This document shows, piece by piece, positions 44,464 through 53,261 of a stretch of DNA of 64,000 nucleotides. The DNA lies in contig NZ_CP139447.1 of assembly GCF_047121295.1 (NCBI RefSeq), forward strand, positions 7,515,412-7,579,411, given 5' to 3'. This DNA is from Longispora sp047121295 (GTDB taxonomy: Bacteria > Actinomycetota > Actinomycetes > Mycobacteriales > Micromonosporaceae). The translations under genes and the position numbers were made by a program. Every line of letters begins with the position of its first letter. Position 1 is the stretch's first letter. Under the pieces are notes generated by a model that did no database searches, was not told the DNA's origin, and worked only from the letters and a program-made list of their open reading frames with translations.

Positions 44464-45690
44464 CTATCCCCTACGGCGCTGGTAGCCCACGTAGCCGGCG
44501 ACCGCGAGCATCACCGCGCACGGCACGGACCAGTGCATCATCACCCCGCCGGGCGTGCCGCCGGTCAGCAGGCTGAGCACCCGGATCCCCTGGGCCAGTT
44601 TGACCCCGATCGCGACGGCGGCGACCAGCAGGCCACCGGCGAGCACCGCCGTGGTCCGGTTCATGTCGGGCAGGCCGGCGCCTGCGGTCGCGCCGGCCCC
44701 GATCGCGATCAGCACGATCGCCCAGAGCGCGAACCGGGGCTTGCCGCCGATGTCGAGCGTGGCCAGCAGCCCGAGCAGGGTGACGGCGGGGCCGATCACC
44801 AGCAGCGGGCGGCGGAACCGGTCCGGGGCCAGCGCCGCCGCGACGGCCGACACCAGGCCGAGGAGCCCGGCCACCGCGAACGCCGTGCCGATCCCCTCCA
44901 GCTTGATCCGCTGCAACTGGGCCGTGAGCTGGACGCTGGTGCCGAGCACGACGACGCCGAGCACCCCGACCCCGGCGAGGGCCACGCCACGGCAGCGCCC
45001 CGCCGCGTAGAGCGTGTAGCCGGCGAGTGCGGCGAACCCGATGTACAGGATCATCAGGTCGGCGGCCGAGGCCGGCCGGATCGGCTGGATCAGCGGGCCG
45101 ACCGCCGAGAGCACGGCGATCCCGCCGAGCAGCACCAGGAGCGGGCCGGCCCCCGGGTCGACGGGCCGCTTCCTCACGTTCTCGAAGGGCGAGGGGACCA
45201 GGCTGGTCAGGAAGCCGGCCGCCGCGATCCAGACGAACAGCTGCCCGGCGACGTGCGCCTCCAGCCATGCGCTGGCCAGCATGGTGCCGAGGACCGCGCC
45301 GCCCCAGCACGCGCCGAGCGCCGCGACATTCGGTCGGCGGGTCTTGGGCAGTGGCGCGACGGCCTGCACGAGGACCGCCCCGAAGGCGACGGCCGCCGCG
45401 AGGAAGGGCGCGCCGTGCACCATCAACTGCCCGAAGAACTCGATCTTCGTGTACGCGTTCCCCAGCAGCAGCACGGCCGCCACCCCGAGCCCGGCCGTGA
45501 CGGCCCACCTGGCCCAGCCGCGCTTGGCGAGCCAGCCGCCGGCCACGACCCCGACCAGGGCCGCGATCAGCGGCTCGGTGAGCCCGCTCGCCCAGCCGGT
45601 CGTCGTGGCCTGCATGATCACCCGGGTGCCGACGCTGGCCGTCGCGGCCACGGTGACGCCGAGCGCGAGGTCGGTGAGCCGCTTGTCCAT
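44464..45690 (-). CDS. Large multi-pass membrane protein of unknown function
   Basis: A 408-residue protein with roughly ten to twelve hydrophobic segments and very short loops. It begins MDKRLTDLALGVTVAATASV and ends VPCAVMLAVAGYVGYQRRRG. I do not recognise a domain. The ATG at 45690 is taken; upstream in-frame sequence runs through the fructosamine kinase-like gene and is not coding. It lies 11 bp downstream of that gene and is probably co-transcribed. Transport or scramblase activity cannot be deduced. Confidence 0.65.
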   Translation of the reverse strand: MDKRLTDLALGVTVAATASVGTRVIMQATTTGWASGLTEPLIAALVGVVAGGWLAKRGWARWAVTAGLGVAAVLLLGNAYTKIEFFGQLMVHGAPFLAAAVAFGAVLVQAVAPLPKTRRPNVAALGACWGGAVLGTMLASAWLEAHVAGQLFVWIAAAGFLTSLVPSPFENVRKRPVDPGAGPLLVLLGGIAVLSAVGPLIQPIRPASAADLMILYIGFAALAGYTLYAAGRCRGVALAGVGVLGVVVLGTSVQLTAQLQRIKLEGIGTAFAVAGLLGLVSAVAAALAPDRFRRPLLVIGPAVTLLGLLATLDIGGKPRFALWAIVLIAIGAGATAGAGLPDMNRTTAVLAGGLLVAAVAIGVKLAQGIRVLSLLTGGTPGGVMMHWSVPCAVMLAVAGYVGYQRRRG

Positions 45691-45701
45691 GGCGCCAGAC
45701 G

Positions 45702-46592
45702 CTACATGTACCGGTCGGTAGCGCGCAGCACCGCGGACCGATATTTCACGCCGAACAGCGCCGTGTGCGCGAGCAGCAGGTGCAGCTGGTGCAGTGCGAT
45801 CCGGTCCCGCCAGCCGTCGGCGAGCGGGAAGACCTCGTCGTACGCGGCGAGGATGGTCTCCAGGTGCGGGGCCCCACCGAACAGGAACAACGTGGCGAGA
45901 TCCGACTCGCGGTGCCCGCCGTACGCGGCCGGGTCGACCAGCCAGGGCGTGTCGGCCACGCCCCAGATGATGTTGCCGGGCCACAGGTCGCCATGCAGCC
46001 GGGCGGGTGGCTCGTCGGGGGCCTCGATCCAGATCCCGGCGATCCGGGCCGCGTCGGTGGCGTCGAACGCGCCGTTGTCCACGGAGAGCTTCAGGTAGGG
46101 CAGGATCCGCCGCTCCAGGTACCAGGAGGACCAGTCCCGCCCCGGCGTGTTGTCCAGCGGGAGGTTGCCCAGGTAGCCGTCCTCGGCCGCCCCGAACGAC
46201 GGCGCGCCGGCCCGGTGGGTGGCCGCCAGCTCCCGGCCGAACCGCTCGGCGGCGGCCGGGGTCGGCTTGCCGTGCTCGATCCACTCCATCAGCAGCAGCT
46301 CGTCGGTCGCCGCGATCAGCTCGGGCACCGCGACCCCGCCGGCCTCCCGGAGCCAGCGCAGCCCGCGCGCCTCGGCGGCGAACAGGCCCGGCGGCGCGGA
46401 CCTGCGCTCCTCGGTCGGCGAGCCGGACACCCCGCCCGGCCAGGTCTTGAGCAGCAGGTCCGTCCCGTCGTCGAGGGTGATCCGCTCCGCGGAGCAGATC
46501 GAGCCCCCGGCCACCGGGGTGGTACGCAGCCGCTGGTGCGTCAGGAACGTGAGCAGCAGGTGCGGGTTCGCGCGCAGGTAGGCCAGATCCAC
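45702..46592 (-). CDS. Fructosamine kinase-family protein
   Basis: A 296-residue kinase-fold protein. The N-terminal lobe has the ATP region RITLDDGTDLLLKTW and LLLMEWIEHG (hinge). The catalytic loop reads ARLHGDLWPGNIIWG at about 198-212 and the metal-binding motif WLVDPAAYGGHRESDLATL follows. This is the pattern of fructosamine-3-kinase/Ktt-type enzymes that repair glycated proteins by phosphorylating ketoamine adducts. Size is normal. The membrane protein gene 11 bp downstream is on the same strand. Start ATG at 46592. Confidence 0.9.
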   Translation of the reverse strand: MDLAYLRANPHLLLTFLTHQRLRTTPVAGGSICSAERITLDDGTDLLLKTWPGGVSGSPTEERRSAPPGLFAAEARGLRWLREAGGVAVPELIAATDELLLMEWIEHGKPTPAAAERFGRELAATHRAGAPSFGAAEDGYLGNLPLDNTPGRDWSSWYLERRILPYLKLSVDNGAFDATDAARIAGIWIEAPDEPPARLHGDLWPGNIIWGVADTPWLVDPAAYGGHRESDLATLFLFGGAPHLETILAAYDEVFPLADGWRDRIALHQLHLLLAHTALFGVKYRSAVLRATDRYM

Positions 46593-46693
46593 GCCCTCAT
46601 ATTGCCCCAGGGAAACCCCCGATGGGCGAATCAGGGTACGGGGCGGGTCATTCCCTGAGGCGCGGGACGCACGCGACGAACAGGATGATCATC

Positions 46694-47815
46694 ATGACTC
46701 TCCGCCGGACGGCACTCGCCGTCGCCGTCGCCTCGGTCGCGGTCCTGGGCCTCGCCGCCCCCGCCTCGGCCACCCCGTCGCAGTGCGCGCCCTCGAGGAA
46801 CGCCGACGCCCTCCGCCAGTCGATCTCCGTCCTCGGCGAGGAGGCCTCGGGCGCGCTGATCCGGTACTCCGGCCCGACCGGGTGCTTCCGGGGCTCCAAC
46901 GGGGTGTCGGACATCGCGACCGGCCGGGGAATCCGCGAGGACAGCCGGTACCGGATCGGCAGCATGACCAAGACGTTCACCACGGTGGCCGTGCTGCAAC
47001 TGGCCGCGCAGGGCCGGGTCGACCTGGACGAGACCGTGCAGCACTACCTGCCCGGCTACCTGCCCGACAGCTACGCCCCGATCAAGGTCCGGCACCTGCT
47101 GAACTACACCAGCGGCCTGCAGGGGCTGCCGATCGACCACAAGGATCCGACGTGGTTCCTGGCGCACCGGTTCGACACCTGGGCGCCCGGTTCGCAGATC
47201 GACCGGAGCCGGCCGCTGGCGTTCACGCCGGGCACGATGCAGAAGTACGACAACAGCGGGCACATCGTCGCCGGCCTGATCATCGAGAAGGTCACCGGCC
47301 GGCCGTACGCCGACGCGGTCAAGCGGGGCATCATCAACCGGCTCGGGCTGCACGCCACCTCGGTCCCCGGCACCTGCACCGGCATCCCCGGCCCGCACGC
47401 GAAGGGCTACGAGCTGATCGACGGCCGGTACGTCGACATCACCGAGGCGAACCCGACCTACCAGTGGTCCGCCGCCGAGATCATCTCGAACGCGCCCGAC
47501 CTGGAGACGTTCATGGTCGCCCTGGTCACCGGCAAGCTGCTGCCCCCGGCCCAGCAGTCCGAGCTGATGACCGTGCCGGACGTGAAGATGTACAACGACC
47601 CCACCCAGGACGCCGTGTACGGCGCGGGCATCATGCGGCTGAAGCTCGGCAGGCTGGTGCTGTGGGGCAAGACCGGCGACCGGCCCGGCTACCAGAGCGC
47701 CACGGCGGTCTCCGAGGACGGCTCGCTCCGGCTCAGCTACTCGATCAACACCCTGCACATGGGTGGTGAGCGCACGCCGATGTCCGAGAAGATCGTGGCG
47801 GCGGCGCTCAGGTGA
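46694..47815 (+). CDS. Secreted serine hydrolase (beta-lactamase/DD-peptidase fold)
   Basis: A 373-residue exported protein with signal peptide TLRRTALAVAVASVAVLGLA ending at ASA. The active-site motifs of the class C beta-lactamase/DD-peptidase family are SMTK (Ser-x-x-Lys), YDN (Tyr-x-Asn) and the KTG triad in LWGKTGDRPG. YTSGLQGLP is also typical. Cysteines C30-ish (SQCAPS) and C67-ish (TGCFRG) may form a disulfide. ATG at 46694 follows AGG after 8 nt; ATG at 46685 is equally in frame. Its target could be peptidoglycan peptides, amides or esters. Confidence 0.88.
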   Translation: MTLRRTALAVAVASVAVLGLAAPASATPSQCAPSRNADALRQSISVLGEEASGALIRYSGPTGCFRGSNGVSDIATGRGIREDSRYRIGSMTKTFTTVAVLQLAAQGRVDLDETVQHYLPGYLPDSYAPIKVRHLLNYTSGLQGLPIDHKDPTWFLAHRFDTWAPGSQIDRSRPLAFTPGTMQKYDNSGHIVAGLIIEKVTGRPYADAVKRGIINRLGLHATSVPGTCTGIPGPHAKGYELIDGRYVDITEANPTYQWSAAEIISNAPDLETFMVALVTGKLLPPAQQSELMTVPDVKMYNDPTQDAVYGAGIMRLKLGRLVLWGKTGDRPGYQSATAVSEDGSLRLSYSINTLHMGGERTPMSEKIVAAALR

Positions 47816-48476
47816 GAGGTACGGCCTCGAACACGGCCGGCACCATCTGGGACCCGTCGTAATCCCAGCGCAGCAGCTCCACCTCGGTGATCAGGACCTC
47901 GCCGAGGTGGAGCTGCCGTCGGTCGCCGACCCAGTCCACGAGCAGGGCCGGCTCGGCGATCGGCGCGGCGAAGTGCACGAGATTCGCATACCAGATGTTC
48001 CGGCGGAACCCGGCCTCGTAGTGCCCGTCGTCGGCCAGGGCCTCGGTGAACCGGTCCTTGAGCAGCTCGGCGGTGTCGCCGTCGGCCTCGGCGCAGGCCA
48101 TCACGCTGCCGGGGGTCAGGGTCAGGCCGGTGACCTCCAGCCGGAAGGGGCGCAGGCCGACGACGGCCTTGCGGAGCGCGTCGCCGACCCGGACGACCAT
48201 GGGGTCCTCGGCCGGGAGCCCGGTCCGGTACCGCTCCATGCAGCGCACGGTGAAGTGCGAGGAGTGCGCGTTCCCGGTGGGCCAGTGGCCCTGGCCGGTC
48301 AGGGCGGCGGCCTCGGCGGTGACCTCGGCCAGCCGGGCTGCGAGGGCGGCCGAGGGGCGGAGCGTCACGGACAGGCCCCAGGCCGGGCCGCCGTCGACCG
48401 GCGGGGTCTCGGTGTAGTGCTCGCCGGCGAGGACGGCCGTCCGGCCCTTCTCGTGGAGATCATCAAAGATGGTCAT
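47808..48476 (-). CDS. 2H-phosphoesterase-like protein
   Basis: A 222-residue soluble protein. SSHFTVRCMERYRTGLPAED contains one H-x-T motif of the 2H phosphoesterase/2'-5' RNA ligase-like superfamily, and NLVHFAAPIAEPALL has the second position with alanine in place of the usual Thr/Ser. The arrangement (two such motifs about 110 residues apart, with beta-rich flanks) supports the assignment, but the degenerate second motif makes activity doubtful. The 3' end overlaps the convergent serine hydrolase gene by 8 bp. Start ATG at 48476. Confidence 0.55.
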   Translation of the reverse strand: MTIFDDLHEKGRTAVLAGEHYTETPPVDGGPAWGLSVTLRPSAALAARLAEVTAEAAALTGQGHWPTGNAHSSHFTVRCMERYRTGLPAEDPMVVRVGDALRKAVVGLRPFRLEVTGLTLTPGSVMACAEADGDTAELLKDRFTEALADDGHYEAGFRRNIWYANLVHFAAPIAEPALLVDWVGDRRQLHLGEVLITEVELLRWDYDGSQMVPAVFEAVPLT

Positions 48477-48606
48477 GGCGGGCGAGCCTACCTGGGCGGG
48501 GCCGCCGGGGACCTCCCCACAGAGGTGCCGCCGCTGCCGGAGCGGAGACGCGGCGTAACCGTCGGAGGGTTGTGATCTTCAGGCCGGCTATCGGGGGCGC
48601 GCGGGC

Positions 48607-49272
48607 TCACAGCGGGAGGTAGCGGCCGCCGTTGACGTCCAGGGTGATGCCGGTGATGTAGCTGGCCGCGTCGCTGGCGAGGAAGACGATGGGGTCGACG
48701 ATCTCGCGGAGCTCGGGCATCCGGCTGAGGGCGATGGCGTCGAGCACGTCGGAGCGGTCCTTGTCGCTGAGGCCGTCGAACATGCCCTGCAACCGGCCGG
48801 TGAGGAACAGCCCGGGGGCCACGGCGTTGACCCGGATGCCGCGCGGGCCGAGGTCCCGGGCGAACTTCCTGGTCAGACCGCCGATCGCGGCCTTGGCGGC
48901 GGCGTAGGGCGCGCCGGTCACCGGGGACGGCTGCCGGCCGCCGATCGAGGAGCAGGTGACGATCGCGTCGCCCGGGGACATGTGCCGGGCGGCCTCGCGG
49001 ACGCAGTACAGGGTGCCCTTGACGTTGACGTCGAGCACCAGGTCCAGGTCGTCGGGGGTGTAGTCGTCGCGCGGGGTGCCGAGCGAGCCGCCGGCGAGCG
49101 CGATCAGGACGTTGGGTCGGAAGTCGGCCATCAGGGTTGCCACGCCGGCCGGGTCGCGGACATCGTGTTCCGGCAGGTCGGCTGCCAGCACGGTGTCGCC
49201 CAGGGCCTCGAAGGCCGCGCAGACAGCGCGGCCGATTCCGCCGTTTCCGCCCGTGACCAGGACTCTCCGCAC
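48607..49272 (-). CDS. Short-chain dehydrogenase/reductase
   Basis: A 221-residue SDR. RRVLVTGGNGGIGRAVCAAF carries the cofactor motif, LIALAGG replaces NNAG, the serine lies in VTCSSIGGRQP and YAAAKAA holds Tyr and Lys. Starting at GTG 49272 (GGAGGAGCT ribosome binding site) avoids an unlikely N-terminal extension. It is divergent from the salicylyl-CoA 5-hydroxylase with 56 bp between starts, so a role in the same aromatic degradation is possible. C-terminus ASYITGITLDVNGGRYLPL is classical. Confidence 0.86.
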   Translation of the reverse strand: MRRVLVTGGNGGIGRAVCAAFEALGDTVLAADLPEHDVRDPAGVATLMADFRPNVLIALAGGSLGTPRDDYTPDDLDLVLDVNVKGTLYCVREAARHMSPGDAIVTCSSIGGRQPSPVTGAPYAAAKAAIGGLTRKFARDLGPRGIRVNAVAPGLFLTGRLQGMFDGLSDKDRSDVLDAIALSRMPELREIVDPIVFLASDAASYITGITLDVNGGRYLPL

Positions 49273-49328
49273 AGCTCCTCCATGTCGCAGCGTTGACGAT
49301 CGTCGCGAAGACAGCATAACCTCGGGGG

Positions 49329-51590
49329 GTGCGTATCGCGGTCATCGGCGGCGGCCCCGGCGGGCTCTACTTCGCCGCGCTCGCCAAACAGCTCGACCCC
49401 ACCCGGGAGATCACCGTCTGGGAGCGCAACGCGCCCGACGACACCTTCGGGTTCGGCGTCGTGTTCTCCGACGAAACCCTCAGCGGGATCGAGACCGCCG
49501 ACCCGGCGTTCTACGCGTCCCTGGCCAGCGAGTTCGCCCGGTGGGACGACATCGACGTGCGGTACCGGGGCGAGGTCATCACGTCCGGCGGGCACGGCTT
49601 CGCGGCCGTCAGCCGCCGTCGACTGCTGAACCTGCTGATCGGGCGCTGCCGGGACCTGGGCGTCGTGCTGCACCACAGCACCGAGTTCCCGGGCGACCAC
49701 GCCGCCTACGACCTGGTGGTCGCCTCCGACGGGGTCAACTCCGCCACCCGCCGGGCGCTGGCCGAGGAGTTCCGGCCGAGGTACGAGAAGGGCGACTGCC
49801 ACTACATCTGGCTCGGCACGGACAAGGTGTTCGACGCGTTCACGTTCGACGTGCTGGAGACCGAGTTCGGCGTGATGCAGGCGCACGCGTACCCGTATGA
49901 CGCGCACGGCTCCACCCTGATCATCGAGATGCGGTCGGATGTGTGGGCCCGCGCCGGGCTCACCGACGAGAACGCGATCGACCGGATCGGCACGCTGTTC
50001 GCCGACCTGCTCGGCGGGCACAAGCTGGTCAGCAACAACTCGCGGTGGATCGACTTCACGACCGTGAGCTGCGAGCGCTGGCGGCACGGCAACGTGGTGC
50101 TGATCGGCGACGCCGCGCACACCGCGCACTTCTCGATCGGCTCCGGGACCAAGCTCGCCATGGAGGACGCGCTGGCCCTGGCCGCGTGCCTGGCCGAGCA
50201 GCCCGACCTGGACCTGGCCCTGACCGCGTACGAGGTGGAGCGCAAACCCGTCGTCGTCTCCACCCAGCGCGCGGCCAGGGCCAGTCTCGAGTGGTTCGAG
50301 AACCTGGCCGACTACATCGGCCAGGAGCCGCTGAGGTTCGCGTTCAACCTGCTCACCCGGTCGCGGCGGATCACGTACGACAACCTGAGGCTGCGCGACC
50401 CGGAGTTCGTCGCCCGGGTGCAGGCGAGTGGTACCCCGCCGATGTTCGAGCCCTTCAAGCTGCGCGAACTCGAACTGCGCAACCGGATCATCGTCTCGCC
50501 GATGGACATGTACTCGGCCGTCGACGGGATGCCGAACGACTTCCACCTCGTGCACCTCGGCGCGCGCGCCCTGGGCGGCGCCGGCCTGGTCATGACCGAG
50601 ATGGTGTGCGTGTCCGAGCCGGGCCGGATCACCCTCGGCTGCACGGGGCTGTACACCGACGAGCAGGCGGACGCGTGGGCCCGGGTCGTCCGGTTCGCGC
50701 ACGCCAACGGCGCGAAGATCGGCGTGCAGCTCGGCCACTCCGGCCGCAAGGGCTCCACGAAGCTGATGTGGGAGGGGATGGACGAGCCGCTGCCGGAGGG
50801 CAACTGGGAGGTCGTCGGCCCGTCGCCGCTGCCCTACGGCCCCGGCAGCGCCGTCCCGCGCGAGCTGACGACCGCCGACCTCGACGCGATCACGGCGGAG
50901 TTCGTCACCGCCGCCGCGCGCGCCGACCGGGCGGGCTTCGACCTGCTCGAACTGCACTGCGCGCACGGGTACCTGCTGTCGTCGTTCCTGTCCCCGCTGG
51001 CCAACCAGCGCACCGACGAGTACGGCACCGACCGGCTGAAGTTCCCCCTCGAGGTCTTCGACGCGGTCCGCGCCGTGTGGCCGGGCGAGAAGCCGATGTC
51101 GGTCCGGATCTCCGCCACCGACTGGCACGAGGGCGGGGTGGACGCCGACGAGGCGGTCAGGATCGCCCGGGCGTTCGCCGAGCACGGGGTGGACGCGATC
51201 GACGTGTCCACCGGCCAGGTGCTGGCGGCGGAGCGGCCGGCGTACGGCCGGTCGTACCAGACGCCGTACGCGGACAAGATCCGCAACTCGGTGCCGGGGC
51301 CGGCCGTGATCGCCGTCGGGGCCATCTCGTCCTACGACGACGTGAACTCGATCCTGCTGGCGGGCCGGGCCGACCTGTGCGCCCTGGGCCGCGCGCACCT
51401 CTACGACCCGCACTGGACCCTGCACGCCGCCGCTGACCAGGGGCACCCGGTGCGCTGGCCCTCCCAGTACGCTGCGGGGAGTCGAAAGCCGCAGACCGGG
51501 CGTACCGACGGCCCGAAGCCGCGCCTGGAGCTGATCCGGGGTAACGATTCGGGTACGCGACACCAGCGTTGGCGTCCAGAAACCTCCTGA
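49329..51590 (+). CDS. Bifunctional salicylyl-CoA 5-hydroxylase/oxidoreductase
   Basis: A 753-residue fusion. The N-terminal half is an FAD monooxygenase: MRIAVIGGGPGGLYFAALAK, the long linker to VVASDGVNS, and NVVLIGDAAHTAHFSIGSGT. The C-terminal half is an old-yellow-enzyme-type flavoprotein: FEPFKLRELELRNRIIVSPM and GAGLVMTEMVCVSEPGRITL, with GVQLGHSGRKG and the ALGRAHLYDP phosphate region. Streptomyces SdgC, which hydroxylates salicylyl-CoA to gentisyl-CoA, has this domain order. No ligase or gentisate dioxygenase gene is present here. GTG at 49329. A terminator lies at 51629-51657. Confidence 0.88.
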   Translation: MRIAVIGGGPGGLYFAALAKQLDPTREITVWERNAPDDTFGFGVVFSDETLSGIETADPAFYASLASEFARWDDIDVRYRGEVITSGGHGFAAVSRRRLLNLLIGRCRDLGVVLHHSTEFPGDHAAYDLVVASDGVNSATRRALAEEFRPRYEKGDCHYIWLGTDKVFDAFTFDVLETEFGVMQAHAYPYDAHGSTLIIEMRSDVWARAGLTDENAIDRIGTLFADLLGGHKLVSNNSRWIDFTTVSCERWRHGNVVLIGDAAHTAHFSIGSGTKLAMEDALALAACLAEQPDLDLALTAYEVERKPVVVSTQRAARASLEWFENLADYIGQEPLRFAFNLLTRSRRITYDNLRLRDPEFVARVQASGTPPMFEPFKLRELELRNRIIVSPMDMYSAVDGMPNDFHLVHLGARALGGAGLVMTEMVCVSEPGRITLGCTGLYTDEQADAWARVVRFAHANGAKIGVQLGHSGRKGSTKLMWEGMDEPLPEGNWEVVGPSPLPYGPGSAVPRELTTADLDAITAEFVTAAARADRAGFDLLELHCAHGYLLSSFLSPLANQRTDEYGTDRLKFPLEVFDAVRAVWPGEKPMSVRISATDWHEGGVDADEAVRIARAFAEHGVDAIDVSTGQVLAAERPAYGRSYQTPYADKIRNSVPGPAVIAVGAISSYDDVNSILLAGRADLCALGRAHLYDPHWTLHAAADQGHPVRWPSQYAAGSRKPQTGRTDGPKPRLELIRGNDSGTRHQRWRPETS

Positions 51591-51628
51591 TCTGCCGATA
51601 TTGTCCGGCAGGCAATCACCATCATCAC

Positions 51629-51657
51629 CGCGCGGGGGATAGCCTCGCCCCCGCGCG
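51629..51657. terminator. Terminator of the salicylyl-CoA 5-hydroxylase gene
   Basis: CGCGCGGGGG at 51629-51638 pairs perfectly with CCCCCGCGCG at 51648-51657 around a 9-nt loop, 38 bp past the stop. Confidence 0.75.
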
Positions 51658-51705
51658 CCAGTTAAGTTATCGCCGCTGACTGGTGTTTTCGGGAGAAGGG
51701 GAAAC

Positions 51706-52137
51706 GTGAACGAACAGGCCACGTTCCACGGCTTCGCGAACCCGGTCGACCCGACACCCGCCGAGATGCGCGCGTGGGCCTACCACCCGGACTCGGTCTC
51801 CCTCTCCGGCCTGCCGCCCGACTGGGACCTGCTCGTCGCCCAGGACTCGCTGATCCCGACCCTCTACGAGCTGGCCGCCGACAGCCAGTGCCCGGCGCGC
51901 CGGTTCGCGCTGCACTGCCTGTACATCTACACCGCCGACGCGGTGCGCACCGACTTCCGCGCGCACCCGAAGCGCAAGCTGAAGAAGCTGATCGACCGGG
52001 CCGGCTCGGAGTCCGACGAGCAGCTGCGGATGTGGGCCGCCAACGCGCAGGCCCTGATCAACAACCCCGACCTGTTCGACTACGCCGACTGGTGCCAGGG
52101 CGGGCTGGTCCGCAAGCCGCGTCGCCTGCTGACCTGA
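51706..52137 (+). CDS. Conserved hypothetical actinobacterial protein
   Basis: A 143-residue soluble protein: FHGFANPVDPTPAEMRAWAY, then LAADSQCPARRFALHCLYIY and KLKKLIDRAGSESDEQLRMW. It has two cysteines and no membrane segment. The GTG at 51706 has GGGAGAAGGGGAAAC upstream. A 16-bp hairpin 124 bp beyond the stop may terminate it. The sequence looks conserved, with a helical repeat-like middle, but I know no function for the family. Confidence 0.72.
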   Translation: MNEQATFHGFANPVDPTPAEMRAWAYHPDSVSLSGLPPDWDLLVAQDSLIPTLYELAADSQCPARRFALHCLYIYTADAVRTDFRAHPKRKLKKLIDRAGSESDEQLRMWAANAQALINNPDLFDYADWCQGGLVRKPRRLLT

Positions 52138-52261
52138 CCCCGGGGCCCGCGTTCGGCAGCTGTTCGGCGGAGGGCCCGAGGAAGATCCGGAAATCTTCAC
52201 GGTACGAGTGGGGCCCGACCCTGCATCCGGCGGTCGTCCGGGGTACCCGGCAGGGTAGGCT

Positions 52262-52296
52262 CGCCGGTCGGCGGCGCTCCGCGCCGCCGACCGGCG
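52262..52296. terminator. Long-stem hairpin
   Basis: CGCCGGTCGGCGGCGC at 52262-52277 pairs perfectly with its complement at 52281-52296, loop TCC. It follows the hypothetical gene by 124 bp. A second, imperfect hairpin (CGGGCGAGGCC / GGCCCCGCCCG) lies at 52386-52413. Apart from these, 52138-52444 holds no gene I can support. Confidence 0.6.
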
Positions 52297-52444
52297 CCCC
52301 CAGCGCCCCAGCACCGCGCGGTCCCCACCGCCCTGGCCCCGCGCCCCACAGACCGGCCCCACCACAACCCCGCAAAACACAAGAGCGGGCGAGGCCTCGA
52401 ACGGCCCCGCCCGACGCCGAGTCATCGAACGACGTCGGCGTAAC

Positions 52445-52483
52445 CCCCACTCCTGGGTGGGGTTCCGGTGCTCTAGGCACCGG
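52445..52483. terminator. Two adjacent hairpins after the MT0933-like gene
   Basis: CCCCAC/GTGGGG at 52445-52462 and CCGGTGC/GCACCGG at 52465-52483 lie 5-43 bp past the stop of the minus-strand MT0933-like gene and probably end its transcript. Confidence 0.65.
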
Positions 52484-52487
52484 ACAA

Positions 52488-52769
52488 CTACTTATCCCTG
52501 TTGCCCATCTTGTTGATGGCGTCCTTGGCGGTCTCGGCACCCTTGTTGATCTGGTCCGAGTACTTCCCGCCGGTCTTCTCGTCCGCCATGTTGGCGCCCT
52601 TGTCGATCATCTCGCCAGCCTTGCCGGCCATGTTGCCCATCGCGCCACCGGCCTTGTCCTGCATGCCGCCGGCCTGGTCCTGGGCGTTGTCCGTGGCTTC
52701 GGCCGCCTTGTCCTTGGCGCCGCCCACCACGTCCTCGACCTTTTTCTTGATGTCGTCAAAGATGCCCAT
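52488..52769 (-). CDS. MT0933/Rv0909-like antitoxin-family protein
   Basis: A 93-residue, highly charged, Ala/Gly/Lys/Asp-rich helical protein: MGIFDDIKKKVEDVVGGAKD at the start and ADEKTGGKYSDQINKGAETA near the end. This matches the MT0933-like family annotated as antitoxins in mycobacteria, which also resembles stress-induced CsbD-type proteins. No toxin gene is adjacent, so a toxin-antitoxin function is doubtful. It lies 81 bp downstream of hspR on the same strand and may be part of, or just follow, the heat-shock operon. Confidence 0.72.
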   Translation of the reverse strand: MGIFDDIKKKVEDVVGGAKDKAAEATDNAQDQAGGMQDKAGGAMGNMAGKAGEMIDKGANMADEKTGGKYSDQINKGAETAKDAINKMGNRDK

Positions 52770-52850
52770 CTGCTACCCCCCTGATACCGGCTTCAGGCCG
52801 TATTGCCCGATTTGCCAGCAGTCATGAGTATAACTCTGAATAGCCGGGCG

Positions 52851-53261
52851 CTACCGGGATTCAGGGGACCGTCTCGGCCGCCAGACGACCAACGCCGTCT
52901 CATGGCTGGGCACCACGGCCCGGCGTGCGAACCCGGGATGCAGCGCCGCGAACTCGGCCCCGCGCCGCTCCGCCTCGGCCAGCGCGGCCTCGGTCGCCGC
53001 CAGCCGGTGCCGCAGCTCGTCGACCAGGTTCTCCAGGTCGATGATGCGCTTGATGCCGGCGAGGTTCACGCCCTCCTCCTGGCTCAGCCGCTGGACCTCG
53101 CGGAGCACGTCCACGTCCCGCGCGCTGTACCGCCGGCCGCCGCCCGGCGCGCGCCCGGCCTCGACCAGCCCCAGCCGGTCGTACTGCCGGAGCGTCTGGG
53201 GGTGCATCCCCGCCAGCCGCGCCGCCACGGAGATGATCAGGACTTTCGCGTGGGCGTTCAT
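52851..53261 (-). CDS. hspR: HspR heat-shock repressor (MerR family)
   Basis: A 136-residue MerR-like repressor. The helix-turn-helix spans ISVAARLAGMHPQTLRQYDR and LGLVEAGRAPGGGRRYSARD (about residues 10-49), followed by a helix LREVQRLSQEEGVNLAGIKR and a coiled coil. HspR binds inverted repeats of the HAIR type with DnaK as co-repressor. Such repeats precede dnaK and clpB in this window. Its ATG overlaps the dnaJ stop by 4 bp, so it is translated with the chaperones and the circuit is autoregulatory. Confidence 0.96.
   Translation of the reverse strand: MNAHAKVLIISVAARLAGMHPQTLRQYDRLGLVEAGRAPGGGRRYSARDVDVLREVQRLSQEEGVNLAGIKRIIDLENLVDELRHRLAATEAALAEAERRGAEFAALHPGFARRAVVPSHETALVVWRPRRSPESR

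Noticed and set aside
44464..46284. Extended start for the membrane protein, giving 606 residues
   Set aside because: The extra N-terminal part lies inside the fructosamine kinase-like gene in another frame and is non-protein-like; ATG at 45690 is adequate.
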